A stretch of DNA of 64,000 nucleotides. It comes from CAVTRI01 sp963737075 (GTDB taxonomy: Bacteria > Actinomycetota > Acidimicrobiia > Acidimicrobiales > Palsa-688). The stretch lies in NCBI GenBank assembly GCA_963737075.1, contig CAVTRI010000001.1, positions 2,356,001 to 2,420,000 of the forward strand, read 5' to 3'. The notes under the pieces are model-generated. The model was not told the DNA's origin. It searched no databases and was given only the letters and a program-made list of their open reading frames with translations. This document shows positions 7,981 to 17,960 of the stretch, piece after piece; positions within the stretch are counted from its first letter, which is position 1; every line of letters begins with the position of its first letter. The translations under genes and the position numbers were made by a program.

Positions 7981-9143
7981 CCCGGTGCCCACAGTTCCAC
8001 CTGAAAACCATCGTCGGTCGGGTGTGCGTTCAAAGAGCCGCCCAGCAGTTCCGCCCGTTCCCGCATGCCCGTCAATCCGTAGCCGGTCCCGCCACCCGGT
8101 GGTGCTGGATGCTCGGCGCCGCCGTGGTCCTCGATGACTAGGCGAGTGCCGTCCGGCTCGTAGCTGAGGCAGATCTCCACGATGTCGGGACAGGCGTGTT
8201 TGCGAATGTTGGTGAGCGCCTCCTGGGTAACCCGGTACAACGTCAGACCGCACTCGCTGGCCAGATCCCGCTCCTGTCCTTGAACGACGAACTCGCACGG
8301 CACCCCGGCGTCGGCCTGGAACTCGCCGGCCAGGGCGGCCAAGCGATGGGGCCCGGGCAGGGCGTCGTCGCGCAGCATGCCGATCGCCCGTCTGGCTTCC
8401 TCCAGGCCGGTCTTGGCCAAGCTGTGAGACCGATCCAGTGCCTCTTGCAGCTCTGGCCCGCTCACGCCGCGGCGGGCCATGAGCCGGGCACCCTCAAGGT
8501 TGAGGACCAGGCCTGATAGAGAATGGGCGAGCACGTCGTGCATCTCCCGGGCCAGACGTTGGCGTTCGGCGAGGGCGGCCGTCTCCGCCTGGGCGGCTCG
8601 GGTCTGCTCGAGCTGCGTGATAACGAACTGGGACTGCTCGTCCGCCACGATGAAACGCCCAGCGAAGACCGCGACCCCGAAGTAGGCGGCCACCGCCAGC
8701 TCCGCCAGAATGACCGAGTCGACCGGCCGGCTCCGGCCCACCGTGGCGGCGGCGGCCAGCCCGACCAGCCCCAACCCCGCCACTGCCGCTGCGGTCTGTC
8801 GACGGAAGCGGAATGCCGCCGCCGACAGCGGCACGAACATCATCAAAAAACCCGGCCCTCCCGGCTGCAGGGCGAACAGCGTCGCGGCACAGACCACCAT
8901 GAGAAGCAGCAATCCCATCTTCACCCGGGGCGCGCCCGTGGCCACACGTTCGAAGGCCATCAGACCTGCCGCAAAGAGGACCAGCGTGGCCGTCACGGCC
9001 AGATGGTCGCCATGAAGCCCCGGCGATGGTCGAGCCCGAAAGGTGACCGCGATGAGAAAACCGGTGGCCACCACCGCCAGCGGCACCGTCCACCGTAAGG
9101 TGCGGCGGACGGTCGTCGTGGCCTTGGGCACCTCGACAGGCAT
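7977..9143 (-). CDS. Membrane sensor histidine kinase (HisKA_3/NarX type)
   Basis: The kinase partner of the adjacent response regulator. The N-terminal ~190 residues hold several hydrophobic membrane segments. A coiled linker follows, then the dimerisation box LAREMHDVLAHS with the phosphorylated histidine (residue 202 from this start), and a C-terminal HATPase domain with N box ALTNIRKHA and G box GYGLTGMRERAELLGG. ATG 9143 (MPVEVPKATTTV) is chosen because an additional 22 residues back to GTG 9209 look non-homologous; that longer start cannot be excluded. The signal is unknown. The divergent membrane protein at 9371 is a candidate target or partner. Confidence 0.88.
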   Translation of the reverse strand: MPVEVPKATTTVRRTLRWTVPLAVVATGFLIAVTFRARPSPGLHGDHLAVTATLVLFAAGLMAFERVATGAPRVKMGLLLLMVVCAATLFALQPGGPGFLMMFVPLSAAAFRFRRQTAAAVAGLGLVGLAAAATVGRSRPVDSVILAELAVAAYFGVAVFAGRFIVADEQSQFVITQLEQTRAAQAETAALAERQRLAREMHDVLAHSLSGLVLNLEGARLMARRGVSGPELQEALDRSHSLAKTGLEEARRAIGMLRDDALPGPHRLAALAGEFQADAGVPCEFVVQGQERDLASECGLTLYRVTQEALTNIRKHACPDIVEICLSYEPDGTRLVIEDHGGAEHPAPPGGGTGYGLTGMRERAELLGGSLNAHPTDDGFQVELWAPG

Positions 9144-9370
9144 CGGGGAATCCCGGCTCACCGGCGAAGTGTAGGACCGCCAACCAGGTGGGTTACCGAG
9201 GAGCACCACAGACTCGCCGGTGCGGTTTCACCCCCGGAGCGAGAAAGGTGCAATAGCCTCCAAAACCGGACAGAACGGCGCCGGGAGGTCCGGGGTGGAC
9301 AGCTCAATCCACCCGGGTTTCCACCCGGGGGCTGATCTCAGAGGTTCAGCCACGGCCGACACTTTGGACC

Positions 9371-9901
9371 ATGACCATTACCGAATACCTCCTGTACATC
9401 GCCCTCGTCGGTCTGGTCGTCCTGCAGATCCGGGGTCACAAGATCACCCGAGCCCGCCTTCTCTTTCCCGTCGTGATCACGGTCTGGGTCGCCGCCCAGT
9501 TCCTCCATGCCATCCCCACCGCGGGCAACGACGGCGTCCTCGAGGCCAGCCTCGCCTTGACCGGCGCGGCGCTCGGCGCGGTCGCCGGCCTGGCCACCAG
9601 CGTGCGCCGGCAGGATGCGGGCGCCTACGCCAAGGCCGGGCTGGTGGCCGCCGCCCTGTGGGTAGTCGGAATCGGCGCCCGCATGACCTTCTCGTTGTGG
9701 GTGACCCACGGCGGGCAGAGCACCGTCGCCAGTTTCAGCGCCGCCCACCACATCACCACCGCAGCGGCCTGGGTGGTCGGATTCGTGCTGATGACCACGC
9801 TCGAGGTAGGCGTCCGCACCGCCATCCTCTACACCAAAGCCGTCCGCTCCGGCGCCGAAATCCCTCGCGGAGGTCTTCGCCAGCACCTAGTCAACGCCTG
9901 A
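9371..9901 (+). CDS. Small integral membrane protein, function unknown
   Basis: 176 residues with four or five hydrophobic segments (roughly 5-20, 28-47, 58-80, 90-107, 127-147). The N-terminus ITEYLLYIALVGLVVLQIRG and the R-x5-P-V motif resemble small DUF1453/CcdC-like actinobacterial membrane proteins, but I do not assign a family firmly. It is transcribed away from the two-component system with about 230 bp between the coding regions, an arrangement common for a regulated target gene. A strong terminator follows the stop codon. Confidence 0.72.
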   Translation: MTITEYLLYIALVGLVVLQIRGHKITRARLLFPVVITVWVAAQFLHAIPTAGNDGVLEASLALTGAALGAVAGLATSVRRQDAGAYAKAGLVAAALWVVGIGARMTFSLWVTHGGQSTVASFSAAHHITTAAAWVVGFVLMTTLEVGVRTAILYTKAVRSGAEIPRGGLRQHLVNA

Positions 9902-9923
9902 CAACCACACACCTAACACATGC

Positions 9924-9957
9924 GAGCCGGCGCCAGGACAGGCGCCGGCTCTTTTTT
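9924..9957 (+). terminator. Rho-independent terminator
   Basis: A perfect 11-bp inverted repeat, GAGCCGGCGCC (9924-9934) and GGCGCCGGCTC (9941-9951), with a 6-base loop AGGACA and a following T run. It sits 23 bp after the membrane protein gene and is the clearest intrinsic terminator in the window. Confidence 0.93.
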
Positions 9958-10510
9958 GTCGGCGGTCTGAGCCCTCGCAGAACAACGAGAGCGACGCCTC
10001 CGAGCATCAACACGATTAGAAAGCAGAGTTTCGTCGGGGTCTCGTCCTAGAAATCTGCTGAACTCCATAGCGACGCTTCCGAAGGACCCCAAATACCACA
10101 CGCCGAGGGGCAGTAGGGGGCGCTAAATCGGCGGTAGGGAGCGCCACAATGGCGTGGTCTCGCTGACGGTGACATTCGGCAGATGACCACTGAGGGTGTT
10201 CCGTGGGCCTCGTAGGGTCGGGTGCTCCGAAACGCCGCGGCGTGGGGGTGCTGCAGCCTGCCAGCGTCGAATATTTCCGTTGGTTGCCCGGCCGACCACC
10301 CTAACGCTATAGGCGGAGGACTATTCGGGACTGCCTCGGGATTCATCTTTTACAGCGATCCGGTTAGCGGATCCCCATCGAGTCCAGCGACGGGCCGGCA
10401 GGCCTCCATTTCGGTGAATAGTGGCACTATGAGCAGGACGACCGTATATGCGATATGCAGCACGTGACCCTGTTTGTTTAGTACTAGCCTCTAAAGCACT
10501 AACGGAAGAT
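9958..10510. other. Low-coding accessory region
   Basis: About 550 bases with lower GC than the neighbours, frequent stop codons in all frames and no recognisable domain, tRNA or known structural RNA. A run GTAGGGGGCGCTAAATCGGCGGTAGGGAGCGCC near 10110-10144 contains a loose direct repeat. Probably decayed or acquired DNA. Confidence 0.4.
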
Positions 10511-10906
10511 TCAGCTACCCTTTACATTAAGCGCCACCGCTTCGCGAATCAGCGTCTTCAGGGCGCTTCCGTTAAGCTTGTCACTCTCGCCGATATCGAT
10601 AGCACGCCGGACCTTCCCGCCAAGGCTGGAATTGAAGAGCCCTGAAGGGTCGTTCAAAGCGGCACCCTTGAAGAAGGTCAGCTTGACGACGTTCTTGTAG
10701 GCCTCACCAGTGCATATACCTCCGTTGTGAGACCAGACCGGAGTTCCAGGACTCGTGGATTTCACCCACTTCCACTCCTCGACGATGTCGGGATCCGCTT
10801 CCTTGATAATGTCTCGGACCTCGCTGAGCGTCTGACCGCGCCAGTCGCCCAGATCCCTGATCCTCTCGCCTATCAGTTTGGAAGCACTCGTCTCGTTCTT
10901 TGCCAT
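10511..10906 (-). CDS. DUF1801 domain protein
   Basis: A 131-residue protein whose sequence fits the DUF1801 (YdhG-like) family: a small alpha/beta fold with the core KLTFFKGAALNDPSGLFN and the C-terminal KVRRAIDIGESDKL typical of the group. The biochemical role of the family is unknown. Codon use is less G/C-biased at the third position than in the housekeeping genes nearby, and it lies in the accessory stretch between two low-coding regions, so recent acquisition is plausible. ATG start at 10906. Confidence 0.8.
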   Translation of the reverse strand: MAKNETSASKLIGERIRDLGDWRGQTLSEVRDIIKEADPDIVEEWKWVKSTSPGTPVWSHNGGICTGEAYKNVVKLTFFKGAALNDPSGLFNSSLGGKVRRAIDIGESDKLNGSALKTLIREAVALNVKGS

Positions 10907-11327
10907 GTGAATCCCCGCGGTTCAACGGAACTGCATAACGGTCCGTCCTAATCGCTGAGATCATCACCGGCCCACAAGTCCCGGCGAACCCGGCGAGGTT
11001 GGCGACGAGGTTGACGTCTTCGTTCGGGTACAGCTGTTGGACCTCGGCGACGTCGGGGGTGACGCTGAGGTCGGCGGCGTGGACCCGGACGTGCATGTGA
11101 TGGTCCTCGCAAGTCGGTCGGGGAGGACATGCAAGGGCCCGGGTGCTGCCAGGCCGATGGCGACCGCTTCGGCCAACCCTGCGAATGCACCCGGTGAGCC
11201 GGTCGGCATCAGGCGCCGCCCGCACGAACGAGCTCACGCTCACGCGAGGGATGACCATGGCTGGGTCAGCTCACTCCGACTCACCATCGTACCCGGTCCC
11301 TGCTAACATGAAAGAACGTGGGATACC
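10907..11327 (-). other. Intergenic region with a possible truncated coding remnant
   Basis: On the minus strand, from ATG 11098 down to about 10970, codons keep strong G/C third-position bias (peptide start MHVRVHAADLSVTPDVAEVQ, later NLVANLAGFAG). The bias then stops and the frame runs into the DUF1801 gene. This looks like the 5' part of a gene cut off by an insertion or deletion. No family was recognised. Confidence 0.35.
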
Positions 11328-11999
11328 GTGGAAAGCTGGTGGCGGCAGGAGATGGCCCGGCGTCTTCGGGCCGAGGCGTGGACGCTCGAGGACATCGCGC
11401 GCCATCTCGGCGTCTCGAAGTCCTCGGTATCCCTCTGGGTGCGCGATGTGCCGTTCGTGCCGCAACCGCGCCGGGCTGCTCGCCGACGCGCTCCCAACGT
11501 CCTCCAGCGCCGCCAAGCGGCCGAGATCGACGCCCTCAAGGCCGAGGGTGCCGCCCGCTTGGGCAGGCTCAGCGAGCAAGCATTCTTGGCCGCGGGCGCC
11601 GCCCTCTACGCAGGCGAGGGCTCGAAAAGCGACGGGAAGGTCGTGTTCGCAAACAGCGATCCCCGGATGGTCGTGTTCTTCTGCGCCTGGCTTCGCTGCT
11701 TCTTCGCGGTTGACGAGACGCGCCTTCGCGTCCGCGTATATTTCCACGACGGACTGGACCTCGACGCCGCGCAAGCCTTCTGGTCCGAGGTGACGGACGT
11801 GCCGCTAGCGCAATTCGGTCGGGCCTACCGGGCCGTCGCTGACCGGACGATGCGAACGAACAAGCACGAGCATGGCTGCATATACGTCACTTACTCCTGC
11901 AGCCGCACCCATCGGGCCATCCTGGGGCTCGTCGACGGCTTGCTAGGATGCGTACCTCCAATCCGGGGTAGCTCAACCGGCAGAGCGTCCGCCTGTTAA
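11328..11999 (+). CDS. Helix-turn-helix protein with LAGLIDADG-like domain, overlapping tRNA-Asn
   Basis: 223 residues. An N-terminal helix-turn-helix (about 8-40: RAEAWTLEDIARHLGVSKSS) is followed by a basic linker and a domain with GAALYAGEGSKSDG and FANSDPRMVVFFCAWLR. That pattern of a glycine/acid-ended helix followed by a beta region resembles single-motif LAGLIDADG proteins found in actinobacteria, often annotated only as hypothetical. The last ~11 codons, including the TAA stop at 11997-11999, lie inside tRNA-Asn, so the natural protein end has been lost or the gene uses the tRNA for its stop. DNA-binding role inferred; nuclease activity unproven. Confidence 0.7.
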   Translation: MESWWRQEMARRLRAEAWTLEDIARHLGVSKSSVSLWVRDVPFVPQPRRAARRRAPNVLQRRQAAEIDALKAEGAARLGRLSEQAFLAAGAALYAGEGSKSDGKVVFANSDPRMVVFFCAWLRCFFAVDETRLRVRVYFHDGLDLDAAQAFWSEVTDVPLAQFGRAYRAVADRTMRTNKHEHGCIYVTYSCSRTHRAILGLVDGLLGCVPPIRGSSTGRASAC

Positions 12000-12034
12000 G
12001 CGGAGTGTTGTGGGTCCGAGTCCCACCCCCGGAG
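11962..12034 (+). tRNA. tRNA-Asn (GTT)
   Basis: A 73-base cloverleaf: acceptor TCCGGGG/CCCCGGA, D arm GCTC/GAGC, anticodon arm TCCGC-CTGTTAA-GCGGA with GTT anticodon, T arm GTGGG-TCCGAGT-CCCAC, discriminator G. CCA is not encoded. Its first ~38 bases are also the 3' end of the upstream protein gene, and its 3' end is 2 bp from the rpoD stop codon on the other strand. Confidence 0.96.
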
Positions 12035-12036
12035 CT

Positions 12037-13377
12037 TCAGGCCTCTTCGAGGTAGTCCCGCAGGTGTCCGCTGCGCATCGGGTGGCGGAGCTTGGCCAGG
12101 GTCTTGGACTCGATCTGGCGGATCCGCTCCCGGGTCACGCCAAACTCGCGGCCCACCTCCTCGAGCGTCCGCATGTGCCCGTCGTCGAGACCGAAACGCA
12201 GGCGGACCACCCGCTGTTCCCGTTCGGAGAGCTCAGAAAGCGCCTCGTTGACCGCCTCGTTGAGCATGGCACGCGCCGCCGCTTCCGAGGGGGCGACCGC
12301 GCCTTCGTCCGCGATGAGTTCGGAGAGGCTGAAATCGTCCTCGCCGATCGGTTGCTCGAGTGAGATCGTCTCCTGGCTCACCCGGAGGATGTCCCGCACC
12401 CGGTCAGAAGTCATCTCTGCCCGCCGGGCGACCTCCTCCCCTGTCGGCTCCCGCCCGAACTCCTGCAAAAGCTGGCGCTGCACCCGGACCACCTTGTTGA
12501 TGGTCTCCACCATGTGCACCGGGATGCGGATGGTCCTCGCCTGGTCGGCGATGGCCCTTGTAATTGCCTGGCGGATCCACCAGGTCGCGTACGTCGAGAA
12601 CTTGAACCCCTTGGTGTAGTCGAACTTGTCGACCGCCCGCATCAACCCAAGGTTGCCCTCCTGGATCAGGTCGAGGAAGGCCATGCCCCGGTTTCGGTAC
12701 CGCTTGGCGATGGAGACGACGAGACGGAGGTTGGCCTCCACCAGGATGCGCTTGGCGGCGAGACCCTCGGTGCGAAGCCGCTCGGCGAGAGCGACCTCCT
12801 CGTCGTCCGCGGTGATGCCCGCGTCGTCACGCACCATGAGCACGGTCGCCGCCCGCTGGCCCTGTTCGACGCAACGAGCGAGCACGACCTCCTCGGTCGC
12901 GGTGAGGAGCGGGACCTTGCCGATCTCTTTGAGGTACAGGCGAACCGGGTCAGAGCTGCCGCTTGATATGGCATCGACATCGATCCGCAGATCGGCCAGC
13001 GATCGGCCCCGGCCGCGGAACGCGGAGGCGCGACCCAGGCGCGCCAAAGCATCGGAAGCGGTTACGTCCGTGTCGACTCCAGGCGTCTCCTCCGCAGACG
13101 CCGGGGAGGTTGGCGCGGCGGCGGTACTGGTGTGCAGTCCGAGCCCGTCGGGCGGCTCCTCGTCGAGCTCGGCGTCGTCACGCCACTCGATGCCCTCGGC
13201 GCGCACCCGGCCGACGACAGCGTCGATGAGCGTCGGCGAGAGCTCCACCTGCTCGAGCACGGCCATCAGGTCGTCGGGGGTGAGGTAGCCACGCTCGCGC
13301 CCGAGAAGCAGCAACGCGACGAAGTCGACAGTCAACCCCCCGGCCGCGGTGAACGGCGTCGACACGGTGTCGCTCAC
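12037..13377 (-). CDS. rpoD: Primary sigma factor of RNA polymerase (sigma-70)
   Basis: 446 residues with the complete region set: 1.2/2.1 (DPVRLYLKEIGKVPLL), 2.2-2.4 (NLRLVVSIAKRYRNRGMAF, KFSTYATWWIRQAI), region 3 (REPTGEEVARRAEM) and 4.1-4.2 with helix-turn-helix (LEEVGREFGVTRERIRQIES). The unconserved N-terminal ~130 residues include an acidic stretch, as in group 1 sigmas. It directs core polymerase to housekeeping promoters. GTG start at 13377 overlaps the dnaG stop as GTGA, so it is translated from the dnaG-rpoD macromolecular-synthesis operon. Confidence 0.97.
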   Translation of the reverse strand: MSDTVSTPFTAAGGLTVDFVALLLLGRERGYLTPDDLMAVLEQVELSPTLIDAVVGRVRAEGIEWRDDAELDEEPPDGLGLHTSTAAAPTSPASAEETPGVDTDVTASDALARLGRASAFRGRGRSLADLRIDVDAISSGSSDPVRLYLKEIGKVPLLTATEEVVLARCVEQGQRAATVLMVRDDAGITADDEEVALAERLRTEGLAAKRILVEANLRLVVSIAKRYRNRGMAFLDLIQEGNLGLMRAVDKFDYTKGFKFSTYATWWIRQAITRAIADQARTIRIPVHMVETINKVVRVQRQLLQEFGREPTGEEVARRAEMTSDRVRDILRVSQETISLEQPIGEDDFSLSELIADEGAVAPSEAAARAMLNEAVNEALSELSEREQRVVRLRFGLDDGHMRTLEEVGREFGVTRERIRQIESKTLAKLRHPMRSGHLRDYLEEA

Positions 13378-15221
13378 GTCGGCCAGACCCCATCATCAGG
13401 CTGGCTCCGGGCCACAAGCCAATCTACCAAGCGCCGCTCGGCGTCAGACCTCGAAATAGGATCATCGCTTCGCAACGCCTCCATGGCCAGCTTGGCCCAC
13501 CCCATCGACGCCGCATAAGGGCCCGGATCAGCCGAGGCCCGGGCCTCTGCGCGCAGCTCGTCCACCGCCCGGCGGCCCGCCCTCTCAACCAGGCGAATCA
13601 TCACGTCGTTGGCGTCTGTCTCGCCGGGCTCTACGGCCAGGCGCTGCAGCAGCTCGGACACCTGCGGGTCGGCGGCCTCCAGGGCGTCGTAAAACGTCGA
13701 CGCCGCCGCCAGGACGTCGAAGGCTGCCATCGCCACCGGGTGCCCGAAGAGGGCTCGCTGCAGCCGGTCCGCAACCTGCTCCGGGTGCTGCACGGCGACG
13801 CGAAGCGCCTCGGTTTCCGGGCCAGACAACAGGGCAACTTGGCCGCCCGATCCGTCACCCGGCCGCTCGACGCCCGGCCCGGCACTCTGCCACTTGCCGC
13901 GCGACTGCGATGCGCGGGCAACCACCCCGGGGTGTGACCGCTGCGGCTTGTCGGCGACCATCGCCCGAAGGCGGGAAGGGTCGACACGGCAGCGGTCGGC
14001 GACGGCCATGACGTACTGGTCACGCACCAGCGCGTTCGGATGGCTCGACACGAGATCCATAGCTGCGGCGGCCGCGCGTGCCCGTCCCTCAGGCCCCGAC
14101 AGGTCCCCCCGGCCGAGCAGCCGCTCCAGCCGGAACGCCAGATACGGGCGGGCACCGCCAATTGCCTGGCGCAACGCCTCCGGATCGCGTGCCGCCAGGT
14201 CCGCCGGGTCGGCGCCCTCAGGGAGGTCGGCCACGCGGATGTCCACGTCGAAGCGCTGCTCCCACTCGTACAGTCGCTCGGCGGCGGCCTGCCCGGCGGC
14301 GTCGGCGTCGTAGGCCAGCACGATGCGCCTGGCGAAGTTGGTCAGCGCCCGGACGTGGCCGTCGGCGAGCGCGGTGCCGCAGGTGGCCACGGCCTCGGCG
14401 ACGCCAGCGATATGCAGCCCGATGACGTCGGTGTAACCCTCGCACACCACGACCTGTCCGCGATCGACGACAGCTTTCTTTGCCCAATTCAGACCATAGA
14501 GCGTGCGGCTCTTGTCGTAGACCGCGGTGTTGGGCGTGTTCTTGTATTTAGGGCCACGACCCCCGGGGAGGACGCGACCGCCGGTGCCAACTGGGCGGCC
14601 TGCGGGCTCGAAAATCGGAAACAGCAGCCGTCCCCTGAAAAAGTCGATGTGCCGGCCGGTGTCGCCGACGTACGCCAGACCGGCGTCGACGAGCTCGCGA
14701 GGCGTGACCCCGACCGAGCGCACCAACACATCCCAACCCTCGGGCGCCCAGCCGAGGCGATAACGTCGAACTACCTCCCCGTCATAGCCCCGCTCGCGCC
14801 GGAGGTACCCTCGGGCGGCAGCCGCGTCCGGCGCGGCCAGCAGCCGCTGGTGGTACCACTCGACGGCCCGCTCCATTGCGTCATAGAGCCGCGCACGCCG
14901 TTGGTGATCGCGGCCGCCCGCAGCGTCGTCGTAATGGAGTGCAATTCCGGCTCGGCCAGCAAGCTTTTCTACGGCTTCCACGAAATCGAGGTGCTCGGTT
15001 TCGCGAACGAAGGTGATAACATCACCTCCGGCACCGCACCCAAAGCAGTAGTACACGCCCAGCTCGCCGTTGACGCTGAACGACGGCGTCTTCTCAACGT
15101 GAAACGGACAGAGGCCGACCCAGCGGGACCCCACGCGGCGTAGCGCCACGTGCTCGCCGGCCACGGCGACGAAGTCCGTGGCGGCGCGAACTCTGGCGAT
15201 GTCCTCGTCGACAATGCCCAT
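13374..15221 (-). CDS. dnaG: DNA primase
   Basis: 615 residues. The N-terminal CHC2 zinc finger has C38-x2-H41 and C59-x2-C62; the catalytic core contains a TOPRIM domain with EGYTD and YDADAAGQ; the C-terminal part is a helicase-binding domain. It makes RNA primers for replication in the cytoplasm. It overlaps rpoD by four bases and follows ppdK by 46 bp on the same strand, so ppdK-dnaG-rpoD may be one transcript. Confidence 0.97.
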   Translation of the reverse strand: MGIVDEDIARVRAATDFVAVAGEHVALRRVGSRWVGLCPFHVEKTPSFSVNGELGVYYCFGCGAGGDVITFVRETEHLDFVEAVEKLAGRAGIALHYDDAAGGRDHQRRARLYDAMERAVEWYHQRLLAAPDAAAARGYLRRERGYDGEVVRRYRLGWAPEGWDVLVRSVGVTPRELVDAGLAYVGDTGRHIDFFRGRLLFPIFEPAGRPVGTGGRVLPGGRGPKYKNTPNTAVYDKSRTLYGLNWAKKAVVDRGQVVVCEGYTDVIGLHIAGVAEAVATCGTALADGHVRALTNFARRIVLAYDADAAGQAAAERLYEWEQRFDVDIRVADLPEGADPADLAARDPEALRQAIGGARPYLAFRLERLLGRGDLSGPEGRARAAAAAMDLVSSHPNALVRDQYVMAVADRCRVDPSRLRAMVADKPQRSHPGVVARASQSRGKWQSAGPGVERPGDGSGGQVALLSGPETEALRVAVQHPEQVADRLQRALFGHPVAMAAFDVLAAASTFYDALEAADPQVSELLQRLAVEPGETDANDVMIRLVERAGRRAVDELRAEARASADPGPYAASMGWAKLAMEALRSDDPISRSDAERRLVDWLVARSQPDDGVWPT

Positions 15222-15267
15222 CAGCCGGCCAGGCTAGAACCGTGACCGACCGACCGGCAGGCAAGTT

Positions 15268-17903
15268 TTAGCCGTTCGCGACCGACGCCTGGGCGGCGGC
15301 CAGGCGGGCGATCGGGACCCGGAACGGTGAACAGGACACGTAGTCGAGTCCCGCCCGGTAGAAGAACTCGATCGACTCGGGGTCGCCACCGTGCTCGCCA
15401 CATACGCCGAGCTTCAGCGACGCTCTCGTCGCCCGCCCGCGCCCGACAGCGTCCCGGACCAACTGGCCGACGCCCGCCTGGTCGATGGTCTCGAACGGAT
15501 TCCGCTTGAGCAAGCCCAGCTCCAGGTAGGCCGACATCATCCGCCCTTCGACATCGTCCCGCGAGAACCCGAAGGTCATTTGGGTCAAGTCGTTGGTGCC
15601 GAAGCTGAAAAAGTCCGCCTCTTCGGCGATTTCGTCGGCCCGGACAGCGGCTCGGGGCGTCTCGATCATGGTCCCGATCGTGACGTCCAGCTTTCGGCGG
15701 AGGCGGACGTCTGGAATCGACTGGGCGATGGCTGCCTCCGCCCACGAGCGAGCGAGCGCCAGCTCCTCCCGGGTGACGGTGAGCGGGATCATCACCTCGA
15801 CCCTGGGCTTGCCACCGGCCGCGACCCGAACGGCCGCCGCCTCCATGAGCGCCCGGACCTGCATCTCGTACAGGCCGGGTTTCACCACCCCGAGACGCAC
15901 GCCACGGGTGCCGAGCATCGGATTGAACTCCTTCCACGCGTTGGCTGCGGCCAGCAGCCGCTCCTCTTCAGGATTGAGCCCGGTGGTGGCACGCTTGAGC
16001 TCCAGTTCCTCAGTCGAGGGCAGGAACTCGTGCAGCGGCGGGTCCAGCAGCCGGACGGTGACGGGAAGGCCATCCATCGCCTCGAGGATCGCTTCGAAGT
16101 CGGACTTCTGGGCTTCCCGCAGCTCCTCGAGCGCAGCTTGCTCCTCCTCCGGCGTGGCAGCCAGGATCATGCGGCGCACGATTGGTAGCCGGTCGTCGCC
16201 CAGAAACATGTGCTCGGTGCGGCACAGACCGATGCCTTCGGCGCCGAAGCGCCGGGCGTTGGCCGCGTCGGGACCGTTGTCGGCGTTGGCCCGCACGGCC
16301 AGCTTGCCTTTGCGAATCTTGTCCGCCCATCCAAGGAGGACATCAAACTCGGCGGGTGGCTCGGCGGCGCTCAATTTCACGGCACCCAGCACGACTTGCC
16401 CGGTGCTGCCGTCGATAGAGATCACGTCGCCCTCGTGCACCGTCACGTCACCGGCGGAGAACCAGCCATCCCCGATGCGAACCGATTCCACGCCGACGAC
16501 CGCCGGCTTGCCCCATCCACGGGCGACGACTGCAGCATGGCTGACGAGGCCCCCCCGGGTGGTGAGGATGCCCTGAGACGCGATCATCCCGTGCACGTCC
16601 TCGGGCGAGGTTTCGGAACGGACGAGGATGACAGCCTCGCCCCGTTCGGCAGCGGCTTCCGCGGCGTCGGCGTCGAATACCGCCTTGCCGACGGCCGCTC
16701 CTGGGGACGCCGCCAACCCGCGGGCGATCACCTGAAGGTCGCTCGCCGCGAACTGTGGGTGCAGGACCTGGTCGAGGTGGTCGGCGGTGACCCGGCTGAC
16801 GGCTTCTTCCCGGCTGATCTTCCAGCCCCGCTGCTTTGTCATGTCGACCGCCATCCGCAACGCCGCTGTCCCGGTCCGCTTGCCGACCCGCGTCTGCAGC
16901 ATCCACAGCTTCCCGTCATCGATGGTGAACTCGGTGTCGCACATGTCGCGGTAGTGCGCTTCCAGCCGGGCGAAGATGCCCATCAGCTCCTTGAAGATGC
17001 CCGGGAACTTGTCGCGCAGCGCTAAGAGCGGCAACGTGTTGCGGATGCCGGCCACGACGTCCTCCCCTTGAGCATTGACGAGGAAGTCGCCGTACTCGCC
17101 CTGCGCTCCGGTCGCCGGATCGCGGGTGAAGCCGACACCAGTCCCGGAGTTGTCGTTGCGGTTGCCGAACACCATCGCCTGCACGTTGACCGCGGTCCCC
17201 AGCTCGTGCGGAATGCGCTCGCGGATGCGGTAGGCCACGGCACGGGCGCCGTTCCACGACCGGAACACCGCTTCGATGGCCCCCCGCAACTGGTCGGCCG
17301 GAGCCTGCGGGAAGGGAGCTCCGGTGGCCCGCTCGACGATCCCCTTGTAGGTTTCGGCCAGGTCTCGCAGCACGCCCGCCGGCAGAGCGGAGTCGTCGGC
17401 CACTCCGGCCGCCTCTTTCGCTTCCTCGAAGGGTTTGTCAAACCGCTCGGCGTCGATGCCCAGCACGATGCGCCCGTACATCGACACGAACCGCCGGTAG
17501 GAGTCGTACGCGAAGCGCTCGTCACTGGTCTGAGCGGCCAGGCCCTTCACCGACTCGTCGTTCAGCCCCAGATTCAGGACGGTGTCCATCATCCCCGGCA
17601 TGGAGAACTTCGCGCCGGAACGCACGCTCACCAACAGCGGGTCGGATGGGTCGCCCAGCTTCTTGTTCATCGCCTTCTCGAGCGTGCGTACGTGACGGTC
17701 AACCTCGGCCGTGAGGCCTTCGGGCCACCCGTCGTGCATGTACGCGTGCGACAGGCGTCGGTGCTGATCGTGAAGCCCGGCGGCACCGGCAGCCCGAGCA
17801 CCGAGGTCATCTCGGCCAAGTTGGCCCCTTTGCCGCCGAGGAAATCCTTCATGTCCATCGGCGGCTTGCGGTGCTTGTGGTCGAAGGCGAACACATAAGC
17901 CAT
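15268..17903 (-). CDS. ppdK: Pyruvate, phosphate dikinase, with frameshift near its start
   Basis: This enzyme interconverts pyruvate + ATP + Pi with phosphoenolpyruvate + AMP + PPi. From ATG 17903 the N-terminus (AYVFAFDHKHRKPPMDMKDF, then GGKGANLAEM) runs to TDACR; the frame then breaks near 17746-17750 and resumes as AYMHDGWPEGL for about 820 further residues. Later motifs are intact: GGLVSHAAVVARGWGKPAV with the phospho-histidine, and GVCGEHGGDP with the catalytic cysteine near the C-terminus. Reading through needs removal of two bases (or addition of one). No strong Shine-Dalgarno is seen, but a hairpin (AGAGCC/GGCTCT) lies just upstream of the ATG. Confidence 0.92.
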
Positions 17904-17912
17904 GCCAGGAGA

Positions 17913-17935
17913 CTAGAGCCTCGGGCGCGGCTCTC
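17913..17935 (-). promoter_or_regulatory. Hairpin in the ppdK 5' leader
   Basis: The inverted repeat AGAGCC...GGCTCT lies about 10-30 bases upstream of the ppdK ATG. It could limit ribosome access on the minus-strand mRNA. No plus-strand gene ends here that would need it as a terminator. Confidence 0.3.
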
Positions 17936-17960
17936 TTTCGCGCTGACTACCCTTCTCCGG

